Shown here in pieces: positions 1 through 13,300 of a DNA stretch of 64,000 nucleotides. The translations under genes were made by a program, and so were the position numbers. The first letter of the stretch is position 1. The number at the start of each line of letters is the position of its first letter. This DNA comes from Ashinkailepas kermadecensis (Eukaryota > Arthropoda > Thecostraca > Neolepadidae): assembly GCA_034440615.1 (NCBI GenBank), contig JAOTOM010005053.1:129501-193500 (forward strand). The letters run 5' to 3'. The notes under the pieces were generated by a model. It saw only the letters and a list, made by a program, of their open reading frames with translations, searched no databases and was not told the origin of the DNA.

Positions 1-268
1 TACGGACGCGACAGACGTGGCGCAGACGCGACAGACACGGTGCAGACGCGACAGACACGGCGCCGACACGTCATATGCGGCGCAGATGAGAGAGACGCGA
101 CGGACTCGGCGCAGATGCGACAGACGTGTCGCGGACGCGACACGGCGTACACGCCACATATACGGCGGATACGCGGCAGACGCGTCGCACACGCTACATA
201 CGCGGCGCGGATACGACAGACGTGGCGTAGACGTGACATGATGAGCGCAGACGCGACGAACGTGGCGT
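1..268. repeat. GC-rich minisatellite, unit about 20 bp
   Basis: Imperfect tandem copies built on the core GACGCGACAGAC followed by variants of GTGGCGCA. The array starts before the window and decays towards 268. The open frames across it are products of the repeat and not genes. Confidence 0.85.
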
Positions 269-1690
269 AGATAAGACTGACTAATGGTTCGGCCGCTATG
301 CCAATTTAGTGGAATTAATTTCCCTGCTCCCGCGAATATATATATTTACAGAGTCTCTCCCGCGGAGGTGTCCCCGCCGATAAAGCGCGTGCCGCCATTG
401 TTGTCTTGACGGCTGAAGAAATTGGTGGGAAACTGTGCTCAGCGTGGTGCACGGCTTGGAGCGCAAACTGCCGGCGAAAAATGTCGCCCGGTAATGGTTG
501 CGGGCTTCGACGATTGCTACCAAACTACTTGCGATGTGGAAAATCCGAAGGAACCGTGGGCATCACAAAGCTTGGGGCTATCTGCGCATGCAACTTTCGT
601 CGCGAAATGTCATCGGACAGTGGTGTGGGGACAGTGTAGAGCGGAAGTTTTTTCACGGACCGAAACACGTGCAGCCCGTGTCACGATGACGGCGCGCGCA
701 CACACTGCAGCCCACGATAGTCTATGGGAAAATGGTAGCCGGTACATCCGCCCAGGTTGTGCAAGTAACGGCAAGTCGCCAAGTTGAGCCATTTCCGAGA
801 ACCAGACCCAAACGTGAAAAACGCTGAAAAACGTCACTTCCGATTTTCACACCCCCCTCGCGTGCGCGTGAGGGGTGATCCGTTAATGGCTGCCGTGGCG
901 ATGTTGGCAATTATCGTGGCAATACTATGGTGTTTGTTTGGTGTCGATCGGCCCGTTGATTGTCGAGATATGGCGGTGTGAATCGGGTCGATCGGGAGCG
1001 CTAAAATTGGTGAAAAAAATCCCTGTTTTACGTGCAATTCCTATGGGCGGCCGACGACCCGTCCGCTCGGGACCCCCGTGACGCTCACGCGCAGCACGTT
1101 GGCTCGATCGTGACGACATTTCATCCCTGTAATAGCCAACATTTGGGGCTTTCGCGTGATGTCGGCCATATTTCTGTGGCTCTGTTGTGCACCGTCCCAG
1201 GCGCCAATGTGTGCACGTTTCGTCCGCCGCATGCAATTTCCCAAATCACACGTTAAGGCAATGACGGGGTAGTGCCAACTTTGAGCACGTGCCACGTGCG
1301 AGGCATGCACCCGACGACAACAAAACTCGGCACAGCACGTCACACGTCGATTGTCTGTCGCGTGTGAAAATTTCAAGCACGTGCGGCCAATAGTGGAACC
1401 TACACACGGCGTCAATCGACAAAAGGACAAAAGACGACAGACAGATATCTAGACAGACAGACAAACAGACAAACAAAGTTTTTTACTCAAATAGTATAGT
1501 GCAGATAGTATAGTGTAGATTTTGTTACTCAAATAATATAGTTAGAGATAGAAGATTCATAATTAAATAGGAAAACCTAACCTAATCTAACATAATACAA
1601 TCTGCTCTTACCTAAACTAATATAAACTCATTATTAAAAACACAAGCGTATTTAAAAACACAAGCGTAATATTTATTGTGACGTCATCCA
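269..1690. other. No gene recognised
   Basis: Several short overlapping ORFs on both strands, none with a recognisable domain or splice structure. An ACAG-type microsatellite lies near 1435-1475, and CCTAA/CTAA-rich DNA follows to 1630. Confidence 0.6.
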
Positions 1691-2085
1691 TACAGCACAG
1701 CCTCGAGCCGTGATGTTGTCTGCTAGTTTTTGGTGTTCTTGTGGGATAGTAATGGTGTGTCGTCTATGTGGCAAAGAGGCAGAAATTAAGCATTTTCGAC
1801 GTGAAAAAGTGTTGAATCAACTGCGTGAAGTGTTGAATATCCGTTTAATCACGTCTGAGAAGTGCCAGGTGAGGGATGGATAAATTATGCAACAAAGAAC
1901 AGCAGTGTGGCGTATATGGCACATTATAGAAATTATCCTAAGATTAACTGAGAAGTAAGCATTTACGGAGAAAACGAATGATCGCATATTCCGAATCACA
2001 TTCATAAACATCGTATTCCGAGAAAGAAATCACAAAATTCCCAATACACCTTTTAAGAAAACAATACCCCAAAAAGTGCATGGAG
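1690..2085 (+). repeat. Dispersed repeat, copy A, with a possible Cys-x-x-Cys exon
   Basis: This block matches 7325-7655 at moderate identity; shared landmarks are GTGAGGGATGGATAAATTAT and AATCACATTCAT. In copy A a frame from ATG near 1752 reads MVCRLCGKEAEIKHF and stays open to a donor-like TGCCAG|GTGAGG near 1868. Copy B keeps a similar CxxCG...H pattern but gains stops. It may be a transposon fragment carrying a zinc-binding exon. The family is not recognised. Confidence 0.5.
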
Positions 2086-2334
2086 TTTGGTAGGTAATAT
2101 ACCTAGGGTAAAAAGTAACATTGAATGAGGAAAAAATGTAGCATTATTTGACCCAGCCTAGCCTTCCATGCAAGAAGACAAATTAATTCTGATATGAAAA
2201 GTTTCAAAGCATTTTTTTCCACAAATTTTGGTAATCTTTACCTTTTGGGAGACACAAAGAGTTGCCTATACAATGTTGCATATATTTCATGACGTCATGG
2301 CCGAAAAATTGGCTTCAGAGGATTGTTTTTCCTG

Positions 2335-2362
2335 TTAGGTTAGGTTAGGTTAGATTAGATTA
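2335..2362. repeat. Short TTAGG-type tandem run
   Basis: Three TTAGG units followed by TTAGA units. Scattered CCTAA/AACCT pentamers recur at about 1566-1600, 6490-6510, 7085-7130 and 7750-7770. TTAGG is the common arthropod telomere unit, so this is a weak taxonomic hint. An interstitial run like this is not a telomere. Confidence 0.6.
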
Positions 2363-2469
2363 GATTATATTATGCTATGATACATTTTGTATATTATGCT
2401 ACATTATATTAGTCTAGGTTAGGTGGTAATCTTTACCGACACCCGAGGAAATCAGTAGAAACTTTCAGA

Positions 2470-3946
2470 GGAAATGCCTTATTCTTGGTGACTTTAATCT
2501 AAAAGGATATGAAAATGTTGGTTTTGGCTCCCCAGCATGTAAACTGTTTAGGAAATGCCTTGAAGAGGACCTGTTCTTACACCAGTTTGTAACAGAACCA
2601 ACTAGGCAGGGCTCATTCTTGGACCTTGTCTTCTCGGATTTAGGTGATTAGTTCAAGACTTGACTGTAGGAGAAACTCTGGGAAGAAGTGACCATAACAT
2701 AGTGAGATTCAAGGCACATGTAGCAGGGACAATCAAGGATAATTTGGCAAAGGTTCCAAATTTTAACAGGGCAGACTTTGACTGCATGAGAGCAGCTTTA
2801 AGTGCCATAAAATGGGAAGAAGAATTATCCGATTTAAATGCCTGTGAAATGTGGGAAAAGTTCAAATCTTACTTGAGGGAAATTCAGATTAGACATGTCC
2901 CCCAAAAGCAAAGGCACAAAAGAAGAGTCAGAAAGCCAGCATGGCTTACACCAGATTTGACAAAAGCAATTAAGGCTAAGAAAGATGCATTTAGAGTATT
3001 TAAGGAAACTTCAAATATAGTAAATCTAAGGTTGTATCAAAAAGCTAGAGACACTGTGAAACAGAAAACCAGAGCAGCAAAGCGAGCAAAAGAATTGGAT
3101 TTGGGTAGGAACTGTAATGGGGACAGTAAAAAGTTCTTTAGTTTCTACAAGCTAAGTAAAGTTTCAAGCACAATTGGTCCACTGGAAGTAAATGGGATTA
3201 TATTGAGTGAGGATAGTGAGATGGTTGAGGAATTGAGCAAGCAGTTTAAATCAGTGTTTACATTGGAGGATGTGACAAATCTGCCAACTGTGAACCACAG
3301 CCAAGCAACAGGTGATCAGTTACATGATGTTGATTTCATTGACAGTGATGTTGTTTTGAATTATGTCATGAAAATAAAGCCAAACAAGGCAGCAGGACCT
3401 GATGGAATTATGCTAGGGTATTGCGGGAAGCTGAAAAAGAATTGGCAATTCCACTCAGTATAATATTTTGTAGATCAGTTTCACAAAATGAAATTCCAAC
3501 CAATTGGAAAAGAGCAAATGTAGTTCCTATTTTCAAGAAAGGAGAGGGAAAGTTGAAAACTATAGGCCAGTAAGCCTCACATCACTAGTCTGCAAGGTAC
3601 TTGAATCAATTATCCAGGATAAAATAGTTAGTTTTCTGGAAGGAAACAGAGTGATTCAAGATACTCAACATGGGTTTAGAAAAGGGCGATCGTGTCTCAC
3701 AAATCTCTTGAACTTTTTTTATTTTGCTACAGAACAATTTGATAAGGGAAATCAGGTTGATGTAGCATATCTTGACTTTAGCAAGACCTTTGACAAGGTA
3801 CCTCATAAACGGTTAATGATGCAGCTTCAGGCCCATGGTATTTTGGGTAACATCCTAAAATGGATAGGGTTGTGGCTTTCAGATAGACAGCAGAAAGTGA
3901 TGCTAAATGGTACAAAATCATCATGGCAAAATGTTCTTAGTGGAGT
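2470..3946 (+). pseudogene. LINE endonuclease end and reverse transcriptase, first half (broken)
   Basis: The ILGDFNL endonuclease motif is followed by the EPTRQGSFLDLVFSD stretch. The frame is lost near 2645, where one T is missing compared with the copy at 33300. The ORF 2660-3463 carries the linker and the start of RT (IKPNKAAGPDGI). A second frameshift near 3410 is followed by ENYRPVSLTSLVCKVLE, GFRKGRSCLTNLL and VAYLDFSKTFDKVPHKRL in 3504-3946. The frame ends abruptly where another LINE has inserted. It is a dead copy and encodes no working product. Confidence 0.85.
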
Positions 3947-5346
3947 CATAAAGTGTCATAAAGTCATAAAGTCATAAAGTGTTAAGGCTTAATAAGAGCC
4001 ACAGGGGCCCATCTGGGTTAAGCCTATCTAGAAAAGGTACTAGAAATGTACATATTCTCACCCCAATCAATCCCTAATCCCAAGTTCCTAGGAAGCTATA
4101 TATCCCAGCCTATCTAGCATCATCCACTTGCTATTGCATACAACCCTCAACAATTGCAAGCTCCTCCCATCATACCCATTGTGCTACCATAGCCCCTCCT
4201 TAAAGGGGTCTGTGCCGTGCACATTTAACATAAATATTATCCCCTCCAACCAAATTAGAAATCAAAAACAAGATTTTCCTGCCTAAAAAATTTGTCCACC
4301 CTACTTTTAAATACATTCAATGAGGAACTCCCCACAACATCAGCAGGCAGCCCATTCCACTGATCAACAACCCTTTGACTGAAGACCTGCTGTCGCTTAA
4401 CTGTCCTACACCTCAACTTGTCTAACCTGAGTTGGTGACCCCTGTGTGATACTTTAAACTGAAGAGCACCATTTAAATTGACCTGATCTAGTCCTTTAAC
4501 AATTTTGTACATTTCAATCATGTCCCCCTTAATCTCCTATACTTGAGTGAGTACATATCTAATGCCACAAGCCTTTCTCCATATTCTAAGGTACCTAGTC
4601 CACTGATGAGTTTAGTTGCTTTGCGTTGCACTCTTTCTAACTTGTCTATATCCTTTTCGAGGTAGGGGCTCCAAGCTTGCACAGAATATTCCAAGTGGGG
4701 TCGCACATATGCTAAGTACAGTTTTTTCATGACTTCCTTGCTCTTATACATCACACTTCTATTAATGAGTCCCAGCATTCTGAGTGCCCTGTTCCTAGCT
4801 GAGCTACAATGTTTCTCTGCTTTAAGGTCATTTGAAACCAACACACCTAAGTCCCTTTCCTCTTCAATAACATCCAGTTCCCTCCCTCCCATTGTATATC
4901 TGAAAGTCTCACCTCCAGACCCCAGATGCATAACCTTACACTTGTCATAGTTAAAAGACATCTGCCATTGATCAACCCACTTTTTTAGGTCCTCCAAGTC
5001 TAGTTGAATATTACTAGATTGATCACAACTGTTTGCCACTCCTACCAGTTTGATGTCATCAGCAAATTTGAACACTATTCCTCAGCCCTACCTCAATGTT
5101 ATTTACAAAGATGATAAAGAGAAGTGGCCCTAGAACAGAGCCCTGTGGTACTCCACTCAGAACATCCTTCCAATCAGATTTACATCCATTTAACATTACC
5201 CTTTGTTTCCTTCCCCTCAACCATGCTTCAATCCAACCTAGAACTTTTCCAACAATCCCATGTTGCTGTAGTTGATGAATTAGCCTCCTATGTGGAACTT
5301 TATCAAAAGCTTTGCTAAAGTCCAAGTAAAGTCCCAGAAGTCCCAA
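3947..5346 (-). mobile_element. Nested, 5'-truncated CR1-like LINE inserted in another LINE
   Basis: On the minus strand this reads from YLDFSKAFDKVPHRRL (about 5330) through VPQGSVLGPLLF, FADDIKLVG and YVRPHLEYSVQAWSPYL to a C-terminal domain ending near 4255. A non-coding 3' end follows, with tandem ACTTTATG units at 3947-3980. The host LINE is cut after GTGGAGTC and resumes at GAGTCCCCCAAGG, so GAGTC or similar is duplicated. The frames 5059-5376, 4518-5075 and 4255-4521 are separated by frameshifts, so the copy is inactive. It belongs to a different subfamily from its host. Confidence 0.82.
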
Positions 5347-6266
5347 GAGTCCCCCAAGGGTCAGTACTGGGACCACTATTGTTCATTATGTTTGTAAATA
5401 ACATTGAAAGTGGCCTAAGCAGTAAGGTTTTGAAATTTGCAGATGATTTGAAGGTCTTTAGGGCAATAGCAGGGCACAATGAGCAGGTCTTGCTGCAGAA
5501 AGACTAGGACGAGCTTGTGAAGTGGTCCAAAAAATGGCAAATGAAATTTAATTTTGAAAAGTGCAAAATCATGCATGTAGGTAGGCAGCATATCAAGGCT
5601 CCATACTTGATGGGTGGCCAAGTACTATCTGTGACTCAGCAGGAGAAGGACTTAGGTGTTATTTTTAACACAAAATTGGGGGCATCAGAACAGGCCAAAG
5701 AAGCCAGGAAGAAGGCACTAAAAATGCTTGGGGCAATAAATAGGAATGTATCATACAAAAGTGAGGAAGTCATCAGGAAGCTTTATTGTGCATATGTGAG
5801 GCCACATCTGGAATATTGTGTCCAAGCTTGGTCCCCTAGTTATGAAAAAGATTGTTGGCTTTTAGAGAGAGAGTACAAAAGAGGGCAACAAAAATGGTGA
5901 ACGGTATGGGCAACCTGGCATATGAGGAAAGATTGAAGAAATTGAATGTTTTCACTTAGATATAGAAGGCTGAGAGGAGATCTCATCGAGGTCTTTAAAT
6001 TTGTTCATGGTCAGGAACAGGGTTATCTCAGGGAACTGTTTGAATTTAACAGAAATTATGCAATTAGAGGTCATCAATTCAAAATTAAAGTTAATCACAG
6101 CAGGACAAGGTTAAGACAGTCCTTCTTCACCAACAGGGTAGTAGAACACTGGAACCAGCTGCCAGAAACCATTGTCAGTAGCAACACACTGAACATCTTT
6201 AAGAACAGCATAGACAATCATTATAAGAATAGGGGGCTTGTTTTTCTGTATTCCAGGGAGAGTTGA
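5347..6266 (+). pseudogene. LINE reverse transcriptase, second half (broken)
   Basis: Continuation of the interrupted LINE: VPQGSVLGPLLF-like start, a KFADDLKVF active-site box near 5440, then MKFNFEKCKIMHVGRQ, YVRPHLEYCVQAWSP and a C-terminal stretch RRLRGDLIEVFKFVHGQEQG to a stop near 6265. Frameshifts near 5505, 5870 and 5950 break it. The C-terminal thumb-like region is typical of CR1/L2 proteins. Confidence 0.82.
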
Positions 6267-6370
6267 TCAACACATTTGATGGACAACTGGTTCAGTGTAC
6301 AGAGTGCAACCAAGAAGGGCCCTTGTGGCTCATAGTTGCACTGATCTTTTATGTCTTTATGTCTTTATGA

Positions 6371-7324
6371 CTCCTGTGACATCACTTCCCTGACTCCGTG
6401 ATGTCACTGTTCCCCACAGTACACCTCTACAAATCACTAACCTTTGCAGTATGTGTCAGCGAAAGGTCAAGATTACCCAAATGTTCACCTTAAACACCTA
6501 ACCTAGCCTAACTTGTGAATTTGAAGTAAAAGCTGAAGTTGTTTTGGTTGTTTTTGGAATACCATGTTTATGAATGTGGTTTGGAAGATGCAACCACTCC
6601 TTGTTTGGTGCTCATGCTTACTTTTCAAGTTGAACAATGACATCATAGGCCAGTTATTGAGATTGTCCAACTCAACAAGCTGAGGTTTTCTGGTTCTCAT
6701 ACTGTAATGTTTCAGAATACCACATGTATGAACTTGATTCTGGCATTTCTCAGATGTGATTAAGGGGAAATTCAACACTATGCAGTTGATTAAACACCTC
6801 TTCACATCAGAAATGCTTAGTTTCTGCCTTTTTCCTCAGATATTGCCCACAGACACTGGGTACCTACACAGCAACATAACATGGCAGATGGGCATACAGC
6901 TGCCATTTTCAGCCAGAAAGTTACATTTATATACAGGGCTGAGTAATTTTAATGATACAGTAATTGAATAGGAAAGCCAAAGCTAACCTAACTACCTAAT
7001 CTAGTCAAATATAAACTAATCTAAACTAATATCTGTATTTCTGGTAGTTAATCATTGGTAATCACTGATTTAGCCAATATGAAATAGGAAAACCTAACAT
7101 AACCACCCAAACCCAACCTAGCCTAACCTAATCAAATATTATGTAACTTGAACTAATATAAAGTAATATTTTAATGGAACAAGTTAAACCCATGGTCTAG
7201 ACCATGACATCTTGGGCTTTAGGGCGCTTCAACCAGAATTGATCATTCGCGTAGACCATGACATCATCCTTACAAACTGGCACCATCTTATGGCCAAGTT
7301 ACTTGTTGATTGCATGCCAGGTAA
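6371..7324. other. No gene recognised
   Basis: AT-rich DNA with many CCTAA motifs. A short repeated phrase, TAGACCATGACATC, occurs at about 7198 and 7253. No frame with a recognisable domain. Confidence 0.55.
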
Positions 7325-7655
7325 ATAGTGTGCTTTATATGTGGTGAGGAAAAAACCATGCATTTTTTAAGTAAGGAAGAGTTGTGGAGACACTCAACTG
7401 TGTGGAGTGTTTAATTTCCCTTTAATCAGGTCTGAGAAGTGGCTGGTGAGGGATGGATAAATTATGGCACAAGGAACAGCACTGTGGCATGGATGGCACA
7501 TTTTAGAAATGATCACTATTATTTACAGAGAGGTAAGCATGGGCACTGCAAACGAGTGGTTGCATCTTCAGAATCACATTCATCATCATATATTTTTTTT
7601 ACAGAAATACAATAATTCACAAAACACCTTTTCCTGCAAAAACATTGCCTAACCT
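7325..7655 (+). repeat. Dispersed repeat, copy B
   Basis: Degenerate match to 1740-2085. It keeps a VCFICGEEKTMHF-like frame near 7330, but stop codons break it. See copy A. Confidence 0.5.
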
Positions 7656-7939
7656 AGCTTGAATTAAACTTGAAGAGGAACTTTAAATTTTTATTTTTTT
7701 GAAAAGCCTTGTAATTTTCAACAAAAACTTAACCAAGCCAAACTAAGTTAGGATTAGCTAACCTAACCTTACCCCTCTGCATGCTTCATGGGGGTTAAAT
7801 GTGTAAAACTTGTTTTGTGGCAACCTTAAACTACAATAATACCCAGTTTTCATATTGATATTTATGATATTGATATTGATATATTGATAGCTACCTACTT
7901 CACCCAAGGTGGAAATGTCTTTGTAAAAAAAACAAAGAC

Positions 7940-8435
7940 ATGCCCAGCATCTTGATTGGGGATGCCGTGTCTGAGGAAGACATTCTGTCCAGACTTGAGC
8001 TACAGCCAAATACTTATAAGGAGGCAATCACAAAAGGAAAACATCAGTCCTCTGCTGGGACAGAGGCATTAACAACAACATCAACACCAACAGAGGTGAT
8101 GCCTAAGGTAAACCATGAGACCCAGGCAAATCTGAATGCTAGAAATGATGTAGTCAACTGCCACCAAAGAATCAAGGGAGGACCAGAATGTTGTGTCAGC
8201 CACAGGAGAGGGAGTGGTTGCTGATCGGGAAGCCTGTGACAGACAGATGCATGAAACATCTAGAAACAAAAAAACAAGCAAAAAGGCAAAGGCAGCTCCC
8301 AGTAAAAATAAGAGTCCAGTTCACTCTTGTCATCCCACTGACATCAGTGATGACTCAGATTCACCTGCCTCAACTGAAAACCAATCTTCCAGGAGAATGC
8401 CTAGCCAGAGAGGTAAATCCAGGAACAAAAAATAG
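7940..8435 (+). pseudogene. Hypothetical low-complexity protein fragment, frameshifted
   Basis: An ORF from ATG at 7940 reads MPSILIGDAVSEEDILSRLE and is rich in S, T, K and E. Near 8190 the sense appears to move to the frame 8193-8435, which is Ser/Lys-rich (SKKAKAAPSKNKSP, DISDDSDSPAS). Together they resemble an ORF1-like or nuclear disordered protein. No family is recognised. It could be a remnant of a transposon ORF1, or an exon. Confidence 0.35.
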
Positions 8436-10314
8436 GAATAAGTAGCAGTCAGGACATTTGAACAGAAATTTAAGCAGTAGTTCCACTGAATTTATTTGTT
8501 AACATTAGTATAATCAACTGTTGCTACTAAATATCACTTAGCAATACAAACACAGCTGGCTACTTTTCTAACACAGGTACCCATTGTCATCAAATGTTAA
8601 TAGTTTCCCCTCCCTCCCTGGGGCAGCTCTGTATGAGTTTGTTTTATTCATGATGGTGTTAAATCTACGATACATTGAATGCCAGGAAATTGCACAATAT
8701 AAGATATGCCTCCTGTTATTTTGCACAAAATAAATACTAATTATTCATGCAAGACGAAACTAACCCTAAATCAAAACCAATGCTCCATATATAAATATAT
8801 TATCTCTTGATTCAAAATGTCTTCAAGAATGACACAGTTTTTGCACACATGTTACATATAATGCTAAGTTTAATCAGATGCATTTATCACTGACACTAAG
8901 CTATCCTGGAGTCAGGGCCAAGTAGAGCAGCTAGCCATGGTCAGAGTATTGGGTGATATGCTTTTATAACATTTCATTCAATATTGCCTGGCGCTGAGGT
9001 GGACATTGCCACATTGATGAAAGGTACTGGTAATAATTGGATTGTATTGTGATATTGGAGAGGCAGAGAAGCATGCTGTGAATGCTGTACCATCAATAGG
9101 GCAGCATAGTTTGGTGTGAACGCAGCCATACACTGTTACCCAGATGCCAACAGTGGTGTTACATCCTCACTGGTACAAGATTTTGATGCTTGCTTGACTT
9201 GGTACTTTTGGGTAATCAATGTGATATTTCACTTTATCAAGCCCCAGGCTGGTCCTGGATTCGTCTGCCATTGTGCTATTGGACCAACTTCGATACAAGT
9301 CGAGTGAATGTGTGTATGCATGTATGTGTGTTGCTGAAAAAGCACCGGTTTTAATATTTTAATCTGGACACTGGGGGCTTATGCACTTGTGCACTTTTTT
9401 AATTCAAAGCATATCAACTTGATGAATTCTGATCATATCATGTCAAGCTTGCATTAACTTGAGGCAAGGATTGTACGAGATTGGGGTAGCATGCATATAT
9501 CACAACAATCCGGCTGTACCGTATGTTATGAAGGATGATTGGCCATGAAAAACCTTGACAATGCTGCTCCCTGGTCCCTTGATCACCAGGATGATCTTAG
9601 TAATGTGAACCTTAACATGACAAACATTTAATATAAGATTAACTTAAAGCAAAGGTCATTGCAAAATCACAGTATGAACAAACATTACTACAATGGCCAT
9701 TAGTTAACACTCAAGCGATTAGTTAATGCTTATTCTTTCTGAGTACATGATCATCAGAATTGATGTTATTGGCAGATTAACACTACAGAAGCCAACTATT
9801 ATGCCAATTTACTTATAATGAATTCAATCGGGATCTATTTATTTATTTTGAACACTGAACATTGAACAACGTTTTGCAATTGCTGCTGTTAATCTGCTAT
9901 CATGTTGGCATATGAGAGGGCATGTTGCCTGGTGATATTATTGTCCTTAAATTGTAAATTGCTGCCTGGGAGAGGGAGGGGGGATCACAGACAACTGGTG
10001 TTGTTAAAAGTTTACTGCTCCAGGGATGTTTGGTAACTTCCCACACATGGTATTGGAAAGTGTTCCTTTCACTTGCAATATAATCCTTGCTCCTCTATCA
10101 TCTCATCTAGGCATACAACTATCTATATTTATTTTTCAAACTATGCTTCTTGATGGTGTGAACTTTACCTCCCTAATTTCCTTTTTCCATTTTGCTTTCT
10201 GATCATTCATGGTCCCTCTTTTGTGTGTTCCCAGTTCAATGTCCATACACAATTATTCCAAGTTTTACATTTCCAGATATAATCACCATTTCCAGTTGGC
10301 TCTTTCTCTGAGTA
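8436..10314. other. No gene recognised
   Basis: AT-rich intergenic or intronic DNA. It includes GTGTATGCATGTATGTGTG microsatellite-like sequence near 9310. No supported coding region. Confidence 0.55.
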
Positions 10315-13300
10315 ATGAGCAGGCTCAAACTTGAGGGAGCTACATTGGAATTACTAGGGAATGATTTGAATGATAAGTACCCTCCTCATGAACTTATATT
10401 GTCACAATGTACATATTTTACATTACCTCAACCACTTAACTTTAATGCTGGATTCTCAGTACTTCATATCAATGCAAGATCCCTGAAGAATAAATTTGAT
10501 GATGTTGTTAATTTTCTAGCAAGCTCTAAAGTTGATTGGTCAGTTATTTGTGTATCAGAGACATGGTTGAAGAAAGATGTAGAACAATACTTTAGTCTGA
10601 AAAATTATAATCTCTTCATCCAGTAGAAAAGAAGGTGAAGGTGGAGGTACAGCAATATATGTAAGAAATAGGTATGAGGCTAGGGAAAGAAAAGACCTGG
10701 AGAGTGATCATTTTGAGACAAGTTTCCTGGAAATCAAAATGAAGTTTGGTGTACCAGCGAAAAGATTCCTAGTGGGATAAATGTATAGACCTCCAAGTCT
10801 AAGCCACACTATATTTATGGACTATTTGGAAAAAGTACTTCACTCATTGGAAAACATCAAATGTACATGTGTCATAGCAGGGGACTTCAATTATAATCTT
10901 TTGAAATATCACTGATAAACCTACACTTAATTTTATGAATTTGTTCAATTCTTATGGATTTTTCCCAACCATCTCAACAGCAACCTGGATTTGTAATGAA
11001 TCAGCTGCCCTTTTGGATAATATATTTATAAATGATGTTAATGTCTTTAACAATTCAGGAATACTACTTCATGACTTATCAGATCATTTTCCAGTTTTTC
11101 TTAATCTGTCATTAATTGAAAGTTCAAATATAACAAGACATTCAGTGACAGTCTTTGATAAGAATAAAATCAGTGAATTAAATGATCACCTCATCAGCAA
11201 CTTAGAAGCCTTTCAATATGAAACCGATGCTAATCAAGCATGCAACAAACTTATTAAGGCATATGAAACAGGTATTACAAAATTATCTAAAACTTTTACA
11301 CCCAGTAGAAGAAAGAATACAATTAAGCCATGGGTAACCCCTGCACTTCTGTGTTCAATAAATCAAAAAAATAAACTTTATGCAAAATATATTAGGAACA
11401 TAATTTTATTGAATGAAAATAAATACAAAATGTATAGGAACATGCTTTGCAATGTGCTTAGGGATGCAAAACCATTATATTACAAGAAGGCATTCCAGGA
11501 CAGCAAAGGTGATGGCAAAAAAACATGGAAGTATTTGAATGAAATTATAAACAAGAATGAATTGAAAACAAATCCTCCAATGTGCTTTGTTGATAACTCT
11601 GGGGCTACCTGTGTAAATGAACAAATACCTGATAACTTTAATACTTTTTTTTTTCAACGATAGGAAGTGAATTGGAAAAAATATACCTGCAACACACAAT
11701 AGCCCATTATATTACCTTACACAGCCTACTCATGTCAGCATTAATAATATTCCTTCTGTTAATGAAGCTCAAATTGATGAAATTGTTAAGTCTTTGAACC
11801 CTGTGGGTGGAGGTATGGATAGAATTAGCACCAAAATTTGGATTGGAACATATAGAAGTATTTTGCAACATCTAACATATTTCTTCAATCTTTGTCTGAA
11901 CACTGCAATATTCCCTGATGCATTAAAATATGCAGTTATAATTCCTGTATATAAATCAGGGGAAAATAATAAATTTACTAATTATAGGCCAATCTCTTTG
12001 CTACCAATATTTTCGAAGGTGCTGGAAAGATTAACACACATTAGTGTATCATCATTTCTAAATGAAAATAATATCCTACACCCACTGCAATTTGGTTTCA
12101 GAAAAAACATAGCACATACATGCCAATTGCTCTGATGCATAATGAAGTAACTAAAGCCCATGTAAATAATAAACTAGTTTGTACCCTGTATTTTGATTTG
12201 AAAAAGGCCTTTGACACTGTCAGCATCAGCATTTTGTTACAAAAAATTTACTTTATTGGCATTAGGGGAAATGTATATAAACTGTTAAACTCATATCTAT
12301 CAAATAGATCTCAAAGAACTAAGATACATGACATCCTCTCTCAACCATCAAATATCACAATAGGTGTTCCTCAGGGTTCGATTCTTGGACCTCTGCTATT
12401 TCTTCAATACATTAATGATCTTTGCAATGTTTCCAATTTGGCTAGCTTTTACCTCTTTGCAGACGATACAGCCATAACTATTACAGCGAATGATCATTTT
12501 GAGTTACAAACTAAAGTAGATGAGGTAATAACCAAAATAATTGCATGGTTTCATACCAACAGATTATCTCTTAATGCTGATAAGACTGGATATCAAATTT
12601 TTTCCAGGTAACCATGTAATGACCTTCATGTAAAAATAAATAGTACTAATATTACAAGGCATAGTTGCATAAAATATTTAGGTGTATTAATCGATGAAGA
12701 CATGACATGGAAAAGCCATATTAATGCAGCTTCTTCAAAAATTAGTAGAAATATTGGTATTATAGGCAAATCTAGGTACTTTCTATCAACTTGTGAATTG
12801 CTTCTTCTGTATAATTTCCTAATACTGCCATATCTAAATTACTGTGCTGTTGTCTGGGGAAGTACTTATCACTCTATACTTGACAAGATTATTAAGCTGC
12901 AGAAGCGTGTTATTAGGATTGTTGATAAGAAACCTTACTTATACCATACAAATGAATTGTTTATCAAGCATAGAGTTCTTAAGTTTCTGGACATAGTTGA
13001 TGAACAATGCATTTACATCATGCTGGGTTTTCTAAATCACTCATTACCAGCACCTCTGTCTGATATGTTTCAACTTCATCAAGTAGGTGGCCTCAGAGTT
13101 AGACAACACTTTCAAATACCCTATTCTGATATTAATTACAGGATGTTTTCATTACCCTTTATTGCACCAAAAGCCTGGAATAAAATAATCTGCTCTCACT
13201 TCCATAGGATTGAAGATGTACCTAGGAGTAAAATCATTTTGACAAAAACACATCAGGCAATACATTACTCGAAAATATGAACTTTTTCAATGAATCTTGA

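Larger units (their letters stand above)
2440..6370 (+). mobile_element. CR1/L2-like LINE, 5'-truncated, interrupted by a nested LINE
   Basis: The element runs from the end of the endonuclease domain (GDFNL motif near 2500) through reverse transcriptase to a 3' end with repeated TTTATGTC units (about 6345-6370). CR1-group LINEs often end in short tandem octamers. The related copy at 33187-35615 has the same order without the 1.4-kb interruption at 3947-5346. The two halves rejoin at the VPQGS region of the RT. Confidence 0.85.

Noticed and set aside
2335..2362. Telomeric DNA
   Set aside because: Only three perfect TTAGG units, embedded in ordinary DNA; at most an interstitial remnant.
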